In this document: positions 21,579 to 59,431 of the stretch, in pieces
Position numbering within the stretch: position 1 is the first letter of the stretch
Layout: each line of letters starts with the position of its first letter
Assembly: GCF_030247185.1 (NCBI RefSeq)
Contig: NC_080571.1
Coordinates: 14,105,631-14,169,630, forward strand
Direction of reading: 5' to 3'
From: Malaya genurostris
Lineage: Eukaryota; Arthropoda; Insecta; Diptera; Culicidae
Length of the DNA stretch: 64,000 nt
Notes under the pieces: model-generated
The model's input: only the letters and a program-made list of their open reading frames with translations
What the model was told of the DNA's origin: nothing
The model's database searches: none
Program-made: the position numbers and the translations under genes

Positions 21579-22200
21579 GGATTTTATTTATTTATTTATT
21601 TATTTATTTATTATTGTAATATCCATCGGATACGAAATCTACATGGATATGGGTGGAGAAAAACCCATTTGAGTTGAACATAAAATATGTCATTCTCAAA
21701 CGGGCGCAAAAACCACCATTATTTAAAAAACAACACATAATAATTATCACAATACATCTAAAACTAATAGTCACATAACATTATTGAAAACAAAATACAC
21801 ATAAATTTAATTAAAAACAAAAATTAAAGACTAGAAAAAATATCAAAACACAGAAGACCGTTTGACTTTACTAGCGAAGCGGCTGGATGATTCGCCAAAC
21901 TCAAAAAGATCTTCTACAGCAGTGAATGATCGAATGGCAGCGGTTATCGGTTCATTACATCCAAAACTAGTTCTATGAAATCTTTGCTGAAGTAGAGTGC
22001 CATTCCGCAGGGTTCTGTTCGGTGCTCGAAAATTAAATTTTCCAAATAACTGTGCACAATTTTTTCCTTTATTTCGGCTTCTATGTTGATTGTTTACAAA
22101 GTACAGTCGATTTGCGGAATGTCCAAAATCATACGTGAAGCTGACAAAACTCCCGACACGTGGGCGTCAAGAACTTCCAAATCCGTCCACCAGGAGCGCC
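21579..22200 (-). pseudogene. Jockey-type LINE 3' end with (TAAA)n tail
   Basis: The minus strand carries the extreme C-terminus of a Jockey-type ORF2 (RLYFVNNQHRSRNKG, NFRAPNRTLRNGTLLQQRF, EPITAAIRSFTAVEDLFEFG), a 3' UTR of about 250 bp, and a tail that is (TAAA)n on that strand, seen as (TTTA)n at 21582-21613. The tail end is adjacent to the DD37E-type remnant. The fragment is severely 5'-truncated. Confidence 0.7.
21582..21613. repeat. (TTTA)n tail microsatellite
   Basis: About eight TTTA units, interpreted as the tail of the minus-strand Jockey fragment. Confidence 0.85.
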
Positions 22201-22212
22201 ACAATATGAGCA

Positions 22213-22330
22213 AAAGTTTGTTCCAATTCTAAATGAAGCAAGCTTTAATGGTAGTATCCGATGATTAAACTTGCAAGAATATCAGAAGCTATGGCATTGG
22301 AAACAACAAGAAGAAGTAATTTAACGCACA
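22213..22330 (-). repeat. Unoccupied paralogue of the 7-kb insertion site
   Basis: On the minus strand this reads as the left flank of the composite (TTAAATTACTTCTTCTTGTT, ..CCAATGCCATAGCTTCTGA, ATCATCGGATACTACC) followed by its right flank (AAAGCTTGCTTCA..AGAATTGGAACAAA). Between them only a TA remains (22246-22247). Confidence 0.7.
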
Positions 22331-22345
22331 CACACACGCCAATAG

Positions 22346-24616
22346 CACTTGGAAACAGAGCGAATAGTTAGGCACACTGTTGCATAATAGAATACCTTTT
22401 CTGAACTATGAATGACGTCACAAACAGCAGCATTAGACCGGTGCGAATAATGATCTCTGTCCCCGAAAACAAACAAAATTTAGCTCATTAAATCATTTTT
22501 TCAATGAAAAGTCTAAACTGACTAGAATTGGGATCAAAATTCTTATAGTAAAGTGATAACCAGAAATTTATTCCAAATGCTATTCTATAAAAATTTTCCC
22601 AAAAATTCAAACTATTCTATAACTTCTAGTATTAAAGCTCATTGACATTCAGTCAGAAAAGGGCTCCGAAAATAGTCACTATTCATATCGGACAACTGGA
22701 CAATGGAACGAGTGCCGAGGGCAACCCAGCCTCAAAGTCTGATGAAAACAAAACTAATGACGATACACGATGGTGCTAATTTTATTCGATGGAACTAAAT
22801 GAAGCAGAGGGGAAAAAATCAACCTGCCAGAAACTAGCACCAATGTCCCATATCTGACGGACAGAGATTTTTTTCATCCTTCACATATGCTGCTGTTAGA
22901 TGCAGTAACAGCTGTCCGATCACTTGATGAGGGTTGTTTTCAGAAGTTTTATTATTTTCCATCACTGATGCTGCCACGTGTTGGCTAGCCCGGTCGGCTA
23001 TTGGACAATTAGAAATAGTACGAATATGTACCGAACACAAACAGCAAAATAGCAAAATCAATGGCGTTATCTGGGCTTAATACCTTTTTCATCATTCCTT
23101 ATCGCTTATGTGTTATAAAATGAGCTTTCCTGTATGTGGGGTTTGATTGACGGTTGGCTCTATTATGAACGATTTACGTCATAAACGAGAGGGCACCGGA
23201 ATACCTTCCACAGTCCGACAGCACATCGATGCCCGACTCCGATACAGTACTTCCTATTTTAGAAACAGCTAATTAAAGCACTATTTGTTTATGCGGTACA
23301 TCTGGTAATTAATCAAATCGCCTTAGGCACCGGCGACTTGTTTTGTGCCAATATGGCGAAGCCCGTTCATCATGAGCCGGTAAGTACAGCAATAACATTG
23401 TGACCAGACTGCAGACTAATTAAATCCGAAAATCGCACTTGAAAGTGCCAATCTGGCGCTCGTATATCATTCTGTAATACCTTACGAGGACTTTCAGTCG
23501 AGCAGCAGACGATTGCAACGATGAAGTAATTGCAGTCCTGCGTTCGCAACTACATATATCATGATTTTCACTGCAAGCAAAATAAAAGCCAAGAGAGAAA
23601 AATACTACCGAATCAGCAAAAACCGTTCGAAATGTTTTCCACGTGCTGAATGGCGAAAACTTCGGCAGTCACTTGAAATCCATCCGACCAGTTGGCTCCT
23701 AGCTATACAAATTTACAAATCTTCCGTTATTGCACTTTCCCATATCCGAAGCGAACGCTCGCATGACAGTGCAAATTCATATTTTGAGTGAGATTTGAGT
23801 CGACGGCAGAAGACGAACCTGTCGGCTTTCATCTCGAAGACAAACGCCACAGGCAGGAAATCAGCGTTAAGGAAAATTGTTGAAACTTTTCTCATTTTCC
23901 GAGGAAGCGTAAGCATGTCATGACGGTTCCCGGCATATTCAAAGCTCCGGTCCGCCGTTCATGCATATACAAAGTTTATTAACGGCGGATGTGAGATTTA
24001 CATGCGGTAGCTTCCTACGAGTCTCGACACGTTGCAGCAACATACAAGACCCAACTTATTTGCTGTAGGATCGGTATCACCGGATCCTGGCAAAACATTA
24101 AACTTCAATGGAGGGGTTGCTCGTGCAGTTCGTAGAATAAGTTATCATCGGATTATTTTACTGGTTTATACAGCAGAAACCTATCAGGAGACAAATCGGT
24201 TCCCGATCGGTACTCGCTATAATGGCAATGACAAGTTACACTACAATAGACTAACTATGTTATGCTGTAATTGGAAACATCCAAGTGGAAATGAATCTGC
24301 TCGTCAACTAGTTTGACATCTTTTGGTTCGATTTTGAAGGGGTTTTTATTATTCATTGGTTGAACGGTAATAATAGTATTAAAATTCTGTAGAAATAATT
24401 TGTTTCTCCAACTATGATTATGACGCAACAATCTTTTCAATATTTACGTTTTGCATCGGGAGTCAACCTACTACCCCTACAATTATTGAAATTAGCATTA
24501 GCCTTAGTATATGGGTTGCTACTACGTTATTGATTAGGACTAATTGTGATTTTTGAAACCTGTAGAACTCCAGACAGCTCATCATCAGATATAGGTATGC
24601 AATGCTTCGTATAATA
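22346..24616. other. Largely unique sequence, one exon-like start
   Basis: No transposon recognised in about 2.2 kb, unusual for this window; several stretches (23150-23400, 23550-24100) have balanced composition. The only gene-like signal is 23353-23379 (ATG, nine codons, then CCG|GTAAGT). It could hold regulatory or 5' untranslated sequence of norpA, but this is not demonstrable here. Confidence 0.3.
23353..23379 (+). other. Possible tiny first coding exon
   Basis: ATGG start context, nine codons reading MAKPVHHEP, then a strong donor GTAAGT. If spliced to the acceptor at 33696 the frame would not join the norpA ATG, so it would be an upstream reading frame or belong to another transcript. 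Weak call. Confidence 0.15.
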
Positions 24617-25765
24617 TTGGGAGTACAAATGCATTCGGTCCGTTTTTTTTTTTGGGGTCACAAATGCATTTATTTCAAAATGAAAAGAATTTAAAGATTA
24701 ATCAAAGTTTCGTCCATCAGTAGTCACTACTTTTTCCCACTTCTCAGACAATTTTAGAATTCCGTCTCGTGAAAATGTCTCTGCTTTTGAGGGGATCCCA
24801 GTTTGAACCCAATTTTCGATTGCTGTGAAAGAATTAAACCGATGATCTGCCATATCGTGTCGCATCCGTCGGAACAATCAATAATCAGAAGGAGCAATGT
24901 CAGGAGAATGGGGTGGGTGCGGCAAAATGTCTTACTTTTGCGACATGAGGCCGAGCGTTGTCATACAGGATAACAACTTTATCATACTGATCGCCCGTTA
25001 TAGTAGTATATTATGTTGGTCCCCCCAGATGCACAACATGACCTTCGAACCATGAATATTGGGCTTTGGTGTTTATGTTGAGGTCGATTGCAATAATTGA
25101 CAGGGTATAGCGTACTATTTTTTATTCGTAAGGTTATCATAGAATATCCATTTTTCATCCCCAGTAACAATTCGAAACCCTTTCTTTGTTGCCGTTGAAT
25201 GAGCTGCTCGCAAGTGAAAAGTCGCCCTTCAATGTCTCTCGGTTTCAGTTCATAAAGCACCTAGCTGACTTACTTTGGAACAATTCCCATGGTTTTTCAT
25301 CGTGCAGAAACTACTTGTAAAGCCACTTGCAATGATTTTGCAAGCTTATCTTGAGTTTGACTCTGATCTTCATTAAATAATGCCTCCAACTGTTGTCTTC
25401 GATTTTTCCAGAGCGAGGCCTGTCTTCAAAACTGAAATCTCCATTCTTAAAACGTCGAAACCATGCCCTACATGATTTATCAGTTGAAGCATTATCACCA
25501 TAAAAATTCACAAGCATTTGATGCGCATCAGTTGCACCTTTCCTCCAATTGAAACAGAAAACTTAAACTTCCCGCAAATACTGCTCGGTTAACACAAAAT
25601 TGCTCATAATAAATACAGTGAAAAACATGGTTTGAAAAAAAATTCGAAGCAATATGAACTGAATATTAGGGACAGATATCTAACCTCTTGAAACTATCGG
25701 CATTGGTTGTTATTGTTCAATATTCATAACAGCTAGAGCAATTTGAAATCAATTTGTACTCCCAA
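24617..25765 (-). mobile_element. mariner element with TIRs and TA target
   Basis: The ends TTGGGAGTACAAAT at 24617-24630 and ATTTGTACTCCCAA at 25752-25765 are perfect inverted repeats bordered by TA (24615-24616, 25766-25767). The length (about 1.15 kb) is close to full mariner length. The minus-strand coding sequence is badly decayed. Confidence 0.82.
24690..25610 (-). pseudogene. Decayed mariner transposase
   Basis: On the minus strand, YGDNASTDKSCRAWFRRFKNGDFSFEDRPRSGK (residues split here for description: first YGDNASTDK, then FRRFKNGDF, then DRPRSGK) is the N-terminal DNA-binding and linker region. After frame changes, ELKPRDIEGRLFTCEQLIQR, KGFELLLGMKNGY (degenerate form of the GDEKWI first-Asp motif) and a FMVRRSC.W-like block follow. 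The first catalytic Asp motif is altered and several stops are present, so it is inactive. Confidence 0.75.
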
Positions 25766-26867
25766 TAATATGACATAGATATCAGTTAAGTCGAAAATTT
25801 CATTGAAAACAAACATCGATGTAAAATAATATGGAATGCATCGACTTTTAAATTTTAAATGAATGTGATGAATATTTTGAAAGTAACGCTTAGTTCTGCT
25901 TCCAAAATATATAAAAAAAGAACTGTGAAGAAATCGTATACAAAATATTTTTATCTTCGTATGTATGTATGTTTGTATGTATGTATGTAGGTAGCCACCA
26001 TCCTAGCTGGAGGCTTGCTCTGCATGCCAGGGCCGGTGAAAGAGGTGGGTACGGTGGGTAGTACTACCCACCCGAAAATTCCAAAGGTGGGTAATTAACC
26101 ACCTGAAATTTCTAACGAAAAATAATAGTAATATTAGTATCATTTATAACAATAAAAATAGTTTTATTGTAACTGAGAATAATAAATAAAATCAGAATTA
26201 TAAAATGCTAGTCCTCAAGGCAGAGCAAGGATGTGAAGATATACAACAAAAAGGTGAAGCGTGGCAATGGTCATTTGAGCAAGAAGAATTTTTTTAGTGA
26301 CTTAACTTTTACCTCTAACCAAAGGGGTCGAGATTAAGCATCTCATTCGTGCAAATCACTCGAGTCTCTGGTATGCCGGAAAGTACCGAAAAAGGTCTAC
26401 CATTTACTATACGAACCGGTAAAAGAAAAGTTACCAGAAGCTGTCAGTTTCTACTTGCGACAGCATTCTTATACACATTGAGTTCTTCACTGTATGGATA
26501 TTCTTCTCAATCGCTATACAGCTAGTTGAACATCAGAATGAAAGGTTTGTTCGAACTACTGCTTATGCCCCCAGAGTCACAGCGTGCTGGCTGTTTAGCC
26601 TAGGTTGTAAGCGGTATTCAGTAGCGCTGCACTCACCGCTACCTGATGGAAACCCATCATGCTATTTTTACTTTTTCACTATCAGAGATAGTGAAGAATT
26701 AATTGTGTAAGTTCAACTCCTCTTGCGAAAGTTAAGTTAGTAAAAGATTTCAGTTTACTAAAATCAACCTTGTCTCATCTCGCCTTTCCATTCTTTATCT
26801 TCACATAAATGAAATCACTCAAAATCTTTTGACGTAGGATTTGTTTTCTATACCGGGGTACAAATTC
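25766..26867. other. No gene; contains (TATG)n and GGGTAGTACTACCC palindrome
   Basis: The stretch holds a short (TATG)n run at about 25959-25994 and, at 26030-26100, a GGCCGGTGAAAGAGGTGGGTA segment with a perfect 14-bp palindrome GGGTAGTACTACCC, reminiscent of a transposon end. The rest is unassigned. Confidence 0.4.
25959..25994. repeat. (TATG)n microsatellite
   Basis: About nine imperfect TATG units. Confidence 0.85.
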
Positions 26868-26881
26868 ATAACATAGAAGTA

Positions 26882-27840
26882 TATCCCTAGGGTATCGACG
26901 AAACCATGGTTCAGGGGGATGAACGTGAGTCGCGATTTCATTCACGTGATGTCTCGGCTCATGTCCAATCACTACACATTCAACGCGCATCTCCGGCGTA
27001 TTGGGCTCGCAGAGAGCGGTCTCTGCGCTTGTGGTAACGATTATCAGGACATCGAGCATATCGTGTGGACGTGCGTGGAGTATACTGACGCAAGGTCTTT
27101 ATTGAAGGACTCCCTCAGGGCCCGAGGTAGACCACCTGATGTACCTGTTCGAGATGTGTTGGCAAATCGGGATATTTCATATATGATGCTCATATACAAG
27201 TACCTTAAACACATAAATATACAAGTGTGATCCGTTGCATCTGGCATAGAAAGTTCTCCTTTCCTTGGCGAGGTTAAGAATAATCTTCACCTACAGGTTC
27301 GGCACTAACATCCGCCCGATTCTCCCGATCCCCTGCCTGTCTACCATCTCTATCTAAACTAACAAGATCTTCTTGCTGTCACTAACTTTTTCGCATACCC
27401 CTTCCCCCGTCTCTTCACCATCTCGATGTAAACTAATTAGATCTTTGTCGTTTTTAGTCATTCGTTCTCATACCCTCTTTTCCACTCCGTTTTCCACAAC
27501 ATTTCCATGTTTTTTTTTCATTCTCTTCGGCAACATCATTATCATCGCCCACGGAAAGCCGCCCCAGTCAACATGCGGGCCATCCGCCGGGTTCTCGTAA
27601 CTCGGGGGTGTTTCCCGCGGACCCACAAAAGAATGCGGCAGCCTTTGAAATGTTTCCATGTCACGAGAATTATTCCCATGTTTTCATCACCACCGCCACG
27701 AAGAATCACTCCCATCGATGAGGGACACACGCCGGATCTTCAAAGACTCGAGAGTGTTTCCTGAGGATCCACAGGGACAAGCCCTTGGCATCATAAACTT
27801 TAACAGATTGTGCCTTAATAAAATATATCTTTGAAAAAAA
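26882..27840 (+). mobile_element. 5'-truncated LINE insertion with 14-bp target duplication
   Basis: ATAACATAGAAGTA at 26868-26881 is repeated exactly at 27841-27854. Between them is a truncated ORF2 end, a 3' UTR of about 600 bp, an AATAAA-containing end (near 27818) and a short A tail, a textbook target-primed insertion on the + strand. Confidence 0.9.
26886..27230 (+). pseudogene. LINE ORF2 C-terminal zinc-binding fragment
   Basis: The frame reads KPWFRGMNVSRDFIHVMSRL, HYTFNAHLRRIGLAES, then the Cys/His cluster LCACGNDYQDIEHIVWTC, and ends with a natural stop at 27228-27230. This Cys-His pattern after the polymerase is typical of I/R1/LOA/Jockey-type ORF2 C-termini. Everything upstream was lost at insertion. 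There are no internal stops, so the copy is fairly young. Confidence 0.75.
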
Positions 27841-27854
27841 ATAACATAGAAGTA

Positions 27855-28879
27855 AAACCATATAGACAGTGGCAGAGATGTCTATCTCCTCTGTGTGACG
27901 AAGAGCAAGCAAAATTTCTCCCCTCGCACTGACAACTTCAACGAGAGCTCTTCTCTTTCACATTTATACACCACTGTTGTATAAAGTGTGCACGCATCAT
28001 GAGTGCGTTTGTTTATTTCCTTTTACCTCTTCCACTGAATCGCACCAAAGTGCTAGAGCATTAGCTAATAAATTCTCCGAGGTGGATGCAGATACTTTCA
28101 CAGAGGTGTACACGCCGGTGAGCACTCTGCTGTATGGTTTTCGTAGATGAAGCGTGGACACGCAAAATCAGCAAAATAAAACAATTTATCGTAAAATTTT
28201 CGGTTTTCCTTGCAAATTTTTCATAGCAAGGCCAGATCTACTCTCTATTAATTGAAGTTCACAGAAGTGTTCGCTCACCATCACGCGCCAGTGGTCACCT
28301 GGGTGTATTTAGACGAGAGCGCGTGTGAGCGATTCATGCGAAGAGAATGTGTTTCACTCGCGCCAGCTGCTTTAACCACAAGCACACACTCAAATGCTGT
28401 CTATTCGACACTGAGAAGAAGTGCGCTTTCCTCTTTGTGCGGTGCTTCGTTTTTTTCATCCTCGGTGTGGCAAAAATCTGACTCTAGCGTGTATCACTCT
28501 GGTGAAATGCCATCTCTGGACAGTGGTTAGGTTTTGAACATCTACAACTCAAACACGAACAATGTGTAACTCTCCCTGTTTTTCAAACCATTGTCATTCC
28601 TCTAATTGATATGACGGTTTCGTATACATAAGTTCACGGTTTCCATATGATTTCTGCTCTTCAATGAGTGCGTTCGCATTTGAAAAAATTACTCACAGAA
28701 AACCAAGTTCAGTGTCGAATCGCCTTGCACTCTGTGCGGTTCGATACTGCCGTAGAGAAGGTTGCTTTCACATCGTCCAAAAAGCTCAGGAACTAACTAG
28801 GAAAACAACATTTCTTGAGCAAAATTTCTTTATTTATTATCTAAATTTTTTATATCATACTTATAGAATGATTTGTACA
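27855..28879. other. No feature recognised
   Basis: Mixed sequence with several AGAG/CTCT and CACAC-like motifs but no coherent terminal repeats or coding region. Confidence 0.35.
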
Positions 28880-29480
28880 TGGCCTTGAAATAGGCTTCAG
28901 TCTCTCAGATCATCGAATGACAAGTATTTGCTGGGGGCTAGGTTATTGAGAATATGGTGGGTGAAGAAACAGATCGGTGCCCAATACGTTCAATTTGGCC
29001 ATTATTTTTATTGACTTGTGGCACGGTGCATTGTCTTGGTTAAAAATGATTTTTTCTGCTTCATATAAGGCCGTTTTTTACGATTCCATACTTCAAACGC
29101 ATTAATAACTCCTAACGCATTAATAACTAAAAACTTTTGTTGGTACTTCCTTTTCAAGATAGTCGACGTTAATTATACCTCGAGCATCTAAAAACGGACG
29201 CCATACTTGTTGCAGCTACCTGTTGCGTTTTCCCCGTCTAAATGTTGAAGCAAGTCCGGAGAATAAAGATAGATCCATGTTTCGTCCACTGTTTCATACC
29301 AACGCAAGAAATCCTTTTTATTGCGACTAAACAGTGCCGACCAGCTCTCTGGATTGTTGATGCGTTGTTGCTTTTGATAGATTGTGAGCGAACGAGGCAC
29401 CTATTTGGAAAAGATTTTTTTCATGCCCAGATTTTCGCATACGATCATAAAAGCACTTCCAGTTCAATCGGACTTTGATT
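28880..29480 (-). pseudogene. mariner transposase fragment (catalytic core)
   Basis: On the minus strand: PRSLTIYQKQQRINNPESW, then FLRWYETVDETWIYLYSPD with the first catalytic Asp, then after frameshifts GIINVDYLEKE, NQDNAPCHKSIKIMAKLN with the second Asp, and LHPPYSQ, where a stop replaces the expected PDLAPSD third-Asp motif. A short local duplication (GCATTAATAACT, 29098-29126) lies in between. N-terminal domain and TIRs were not found. Confidence 0.75.
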
Positions 29481-30002
29481 TTGTGTTCATCCATAACGAT
29501 TATCAAAACTTCCCTAGGCTTTGGATGATGAGCTACAGGGTGCGTACCCCCCTTTGGCGGATGGGGGTGGGAGTCAATTTATACTTCGTATTGACAAAGT
29601 CGGACCATACCGAGATCGATCGATCGTTCGCTTATAAAAGTAAAAAGAAAATTGTTATGTTATCTGGATCGATCTCGGAGTGGACAGGACTAATACTGCT
29701 TGAAATTGACAATAGGTCATTAGGTGGTTTCGAGCATTCTTATGCCTGGAGTTGGTCACCAATTTGAATTATCTTGATCTAGTTGGGATGAATATTAATA
29801 TATAATAATCGTCCTGGACTGGTGAATTTAATTCAAAAAGGAGGACTATTGTTATCAGGAATAGGAGTAAATTGATATCTTATGAACCGTTTAGCAACTT
29901 TTAACCCTTTCCGATCCGGTTCGGTGTCGGTAATGTTTACAAGTTGCAATGACAGCGAGGCTGATTGATCGGGTGTAAATAAACTCTCAAATCGGGAAAG
30001 GT
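29481..30002. other. No feature recognised
   Basis: Unassigned sequence between mariner and LINE remnants. Confidence 0.35.
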
Positions 30003-31440
30003 TTGAATGTACTTAAATTTCTCCAACTTGGACACATATGTCACCTTCTAACTAAGAGTGTGAGATGTGTGTTGTTAATAAGAATATTAAAAATTGCATC
30101 ATTACCAGGAGCCTTCATGTTTTTAAGTTTCCTAATAATTGATTTAATTTCATCAAAATTCGTCTCAATAATATCATCTTGTGATAGCACTTGGGTTGAA
30201 ATATGATCATATTTCAGTGAGACTTCATTTTCAAAAGGACTCACAACGTTCAAATTAAAATTGTGTACACTCTCGAACTGCTGAGCAAGTTTATGAGCTT
30301 TTTCGCCATATGTAAGAAGTATTTGATTTCCTTCCTTGAGAGCAGGAATTGGTTTCTGAGGTTTCTTAAAAACCTTAGAAAGTTTCCAGAAAGGTTTAGA
30401 ATATGGCTTAATTTGTTCAACTTCTTTAGCGAAATTTTAATTTCGCAAAAGAGTAAATCTATGTTTAATTTCTTTTTGTAATTCCTTAAGTATGTTTTTC
30501 ATAGCAGGATCACGAGAACGTTGATATTGTCGTCGACGAACATTCTTCAACCGAATGAGCCGTTGAAGATTGTCATCGATGATAGGAGAATTTAATTTAG
30601 TTTGAGCTTTGGGAACTGAAAGTTTCTAGCTTCGATAATATAATGATTCAAAATATCAATTGCTGTGTCGATGTCCGCAGAATTTTCTAAAATAGTTTCA
30701 TGATCCACATGATTTTCAATGTGAGATCTGTAATCCAACCAATTAGCTCTATGATAGTTGAATATAGAACTAATTGGATTAATTATAGCTCCGTTGGAAA
30801 GTCTGAATGTTACTGGAAGATGATCTGAGTCAAAGTCAGCATGTGTAATCGGTTCACTACAAATGTGACTTTGATCCGTTAGAACCAGATCAATTGTAGA
30901 CGGGTTTTCACGGAAGAGAAACAAGTCGGATTACGGGGATGAAGAACTGTGAAGTAACCAGCTGAGAGTTGATTATGAAGTATTTTACCATTACTGTTAT
31001 TTTGCCTACAATTCCACTGGACATGCTTAGCATTTAAGTCCCCTATTACGAAAAATTTCGGTCGATATCTTGTGAGTTTTTGCAAATCGCCTTTAAAGAA
31101 ATTTAATTGTTCGCCGGTGCATTGGAATGGCAAATATGCTCCAGCGATGAAATAAATTCCATGCATGGTTTCAACTTCGATTCCCAAGCTTTCAATAACT
31201 TTAGTATTGAAAGAAGGTAAAATTCGATGTTTAATTTGCCGTTGGACAAAAAAGGCAACTCCACCACCCATTCCAGTAAACCTGTCAAATCGATGAACCA
31301 CATAATGTGGATTACTTTTCAATTTTACATTTGGTTTAAGAAAAGTTTCTGTCACAATGGCAATATGAATTTTGTGAAATTTGAAATTTACTAAAAAAAA
31401 CATTGGTTGCGAAAATTTTGATAGCATCCGGTATTAAATC
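30003..31440 (-). pseudogene. Jockey LINE: endonuclease and start of reverse transcriptase
   Basis: The minus-strand order is an AP-endonuclease domain (IVTETFLKPNV, GMGGGVAFFVQR, IGDLNAKHVQWNC), frameshift near 30910, STIDLVLTD and the catalytic DSDHLPVTF, then a basic linker (RRRQYQRSRDPAMKN; an in-frame stop near 30440), then the RT entry motif KNMKAPGNDAIFNILI, where it breaks off. So it is 3'-truncated within RT and has at least two frame lesions. Domain order and motifs are those of Jockey-clade ORF2. ORF1 is not seen upstream. Confidence 0.85.
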
Positions 31441-31829
31441 ACGAAGTAAATCGATTTCACATCATAAATATTCAATCCACTCACCTTTTCGATTGATGCT
31501 TTTCAATTTATAATACTATAAAAAACTTTTGTGTTGATTTTCACGCAATTAAAATTTGTTTTGAGCGCAGCAAAAAGTACAAGCGTCTGTTTGCTTCGGT
31601 ATTCGGTACAAAAAGAACGTGCTGCTATTACACACACATGATATTTGTCGGAATAATGCTATCTGTTTTCTGTCAAAATTTACGGTTTGCTGCCGGCAAC
31701 CGAACATCTTCCCCTATATTATATAAACTGATTTTTTTATTAACAAAAAATGGTTATGTGCAACAACCAAGCGAAAATTTTGGGGCAAAAAAATATTTTC
31801 CTCCTTCAAATTATCAGTAAATTGATTTT
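31441..31829. other. No feature recognised
   Basis: AT-rich, unassigned. Confidence 0.35.
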
Positions 31830-32455
31830 AAAAAGACCTGTTTTAATCCACCTAGTGGTGTAATGATGCCTTTCTCATATACAATACTGTGGTATTCTAT
31901 TCAAAATGTTTCTCTTCGATTTTTGAAAGAAATCAAGGGATTGTTTGTGTATTAACTAGTATAACATAGAGAATAAAATAGTTCTCTGATCGGTTAAGCC
32001 ATCCAATAGAAAACGAACTATCACATGTACTTCCAGCACCGGAACCCAAGAACCGGTATAATCGATGTCCTTTCGTATAGCTATCAACTAACATGACGTA
32101 ACAACTCTACTAGTTTTCATTCAAATTTTGAAGATTTTCTACTATTTCGCCATTGTACTCTGAACGACGATTCAAATTTTTGTTGTATCCGAAAATATGC
32201 AGTAATTTTTGGTAGGACCTTTCGTTTGACCCTAAGATTAGGACGGTTTTGAGTCCAGTTTAAAAATTTTTTGACGGGTTTTGTTTTGCCGGTGTACAAT
32301 TTTTAACACACTTTACCCTATAACTCCCGAACCAAAAGTTGGAAACGGATGAAATTCAGGAACACACACACACACATTACTCAGCTCGATGAACAATTTT
32401 TACTAGTCGGTTTTCAAGTGATTGCATAACCTTTTTATATGAGAAAGGAAAAAAT
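31830..32455 (+). mobile_element. Composite 'CCTAGTGGTG' element, copy 4
   Basis: Left end CCTGTTTTAATCCACCTAGT at about 31837; a diverged monomer region; a short CA run (32363-32375); and a decayed right end, GCATAACC..ATATGAGAAAGGAAAAAA. Confidence 0.65.
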
Positions 32456-33086
32456 AATCACAATAATTTTTATTCTATCTTAGATCATTCTGTGGGCTTA
32501 GAATTTGCTCTATTAAGTAGAATACGTCTGTCTGAAAATAGATGATTCACAATCGCTATACTGTCCATACTCTCATATCAGTCCCATATCGATTTTCGCC
32601 AATTTTGAGTTAGCTTGAGGAATGAAATCTATCGTCAATATACTCTCAGAAATTGCAATAAGAGGTGAAAATGTGAAAAAAATATCAACTCATGTGTGTG
32701 CAAAGTACCCGCATTGTCAGAGTAAATTTCAATAATTTCATTTTTTGCAATATTGAAATAGCAAAAGTGTATTACCGATATTTCATGTAATAATACCATA
32801 ATTTAGCATTAGGTTACACAATAAATCAAAAAAATTCGGAAATAAAATTTTGATCGTTTTTTTCTCGCTAAACCGGACTTATATGCAAGTATGAGCAGTA
32901 TAGGTCAGTCTGAAAATAGACATCAGGGGCCCCGATTGTAATTTGTGATTGTAAGTTTTATATAAGAACACCATTTAAAGTTCTGTCTGGGAAAAAAAAC
33001 GCGTTTAAAAAAACCTCAGTGTATAAGATTCCATATTCGGAAGTATGAAACCAGTTTTATTAATACTCCTTTATACCATGCTATGT
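32456..33086. other. Upstream AT-rich region, nothing recognised
   Basis: No repeat or exon could be supported. Confidence 0.35.
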
Positions 33087-33252
33087 CTTTGATATTACCC
33101 ACCCGCCTTTTATCTTATCGTCTCAGAACAATTTCCATTTGCATATCTTTACCTACTTACCTCGTCTTGTTCGTGAATAAAGACGAACACGTATTTCACG
33201 AAATATTTTTGAGACGATAATGAAAAATAAAATGGATGGGTAATATCAGAGA
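33087..33252. repeat. Inverted-repeat unit just upstream of norpA
   Basis: GATATTACCCACCCGCCTTTTAT..TATCGTCTCAGAA pairs with TTTTGAGACGATAATG..ATGGATGGGTAATATC; an inner hairpin centres on GTCTTGTTCGTG / GACGAACACG. It has the structure of a small MITE about 450 bp before the first coding exon. Confidence 0.5.
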
Positions 33253-33683
33253 CTCGTTTCGCTGAGCTCGTTAACAGTTTTTGTCCACCCGTTGCCTATA
33301 ATCGTTGCGAAGCGCACATTTTCATGCACAACAAACTACTAGTACGAAACGTGACAACCGTTCACTGCAACGCTTAATTTAATAAGCTCGTGTCGATGTT
33401 TGATTTATTTAATTACGTATCTTCAAACAAGTGAAACACTAGCACTTGTACGAGCTCACCTGGCTGTCGGTTGACCTTGTTTCGCTATTGCACATACTAA
33501 GCGGGGATCGTATTCGAAAAAAAAAACAGACGAACGATGGAAGCGGAAATTCTGTGGTTTGGTTTGGATATGTGATAGGACTGGAAAATGACTAGCAACA
33601 AACGCACGTGTATCCTCAGATTCAACTGTCTGTCTGTCTCTCTCTCTTTCTCTTGATTATTAATTAGTTTTCTGTTGTTGTTA

Positions 33684-33696
33684 TTCTCTTTCACAG
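33684..33696 (+). promoter_or_regulatory. norpA: Splice acceptor before the norpA start exon
   Basis: A pyrimidine tract ending TTCTCTTTCACAG lies 25 bases upstream of the ATG. It implies that the start exon is not the transcript's first exon and that at least one non-coding 5' exon lies upstream, position unknown. Confidence 0.5.
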
Positions 33697-33721
33697 ATCT
33701 CACATAGTATTAATATAAGCC

Positions 33722-59201
<25,480 letters not shown>

Positions 59202-59431
59202 GTAAGTGTTTTTGGGGGATTTTGGTTTCAGAACGCACTGCATGCTTCGATCGCTCTGGTGGTGGTTTGTGTTGTTTTTTTTTTCTTCTCCGTCTGATGT
59301 TCACTTTTCTGTGCATGAGCTTCGCATGATGTTGAAATTTATGTTGTATGTTTTACTTGATTATTTATTATTTCCAAACAAGGTTAGAACCTAATTGCCG
59401 AATAAATTTTGTCCAGCTATAAAGAAAACTA

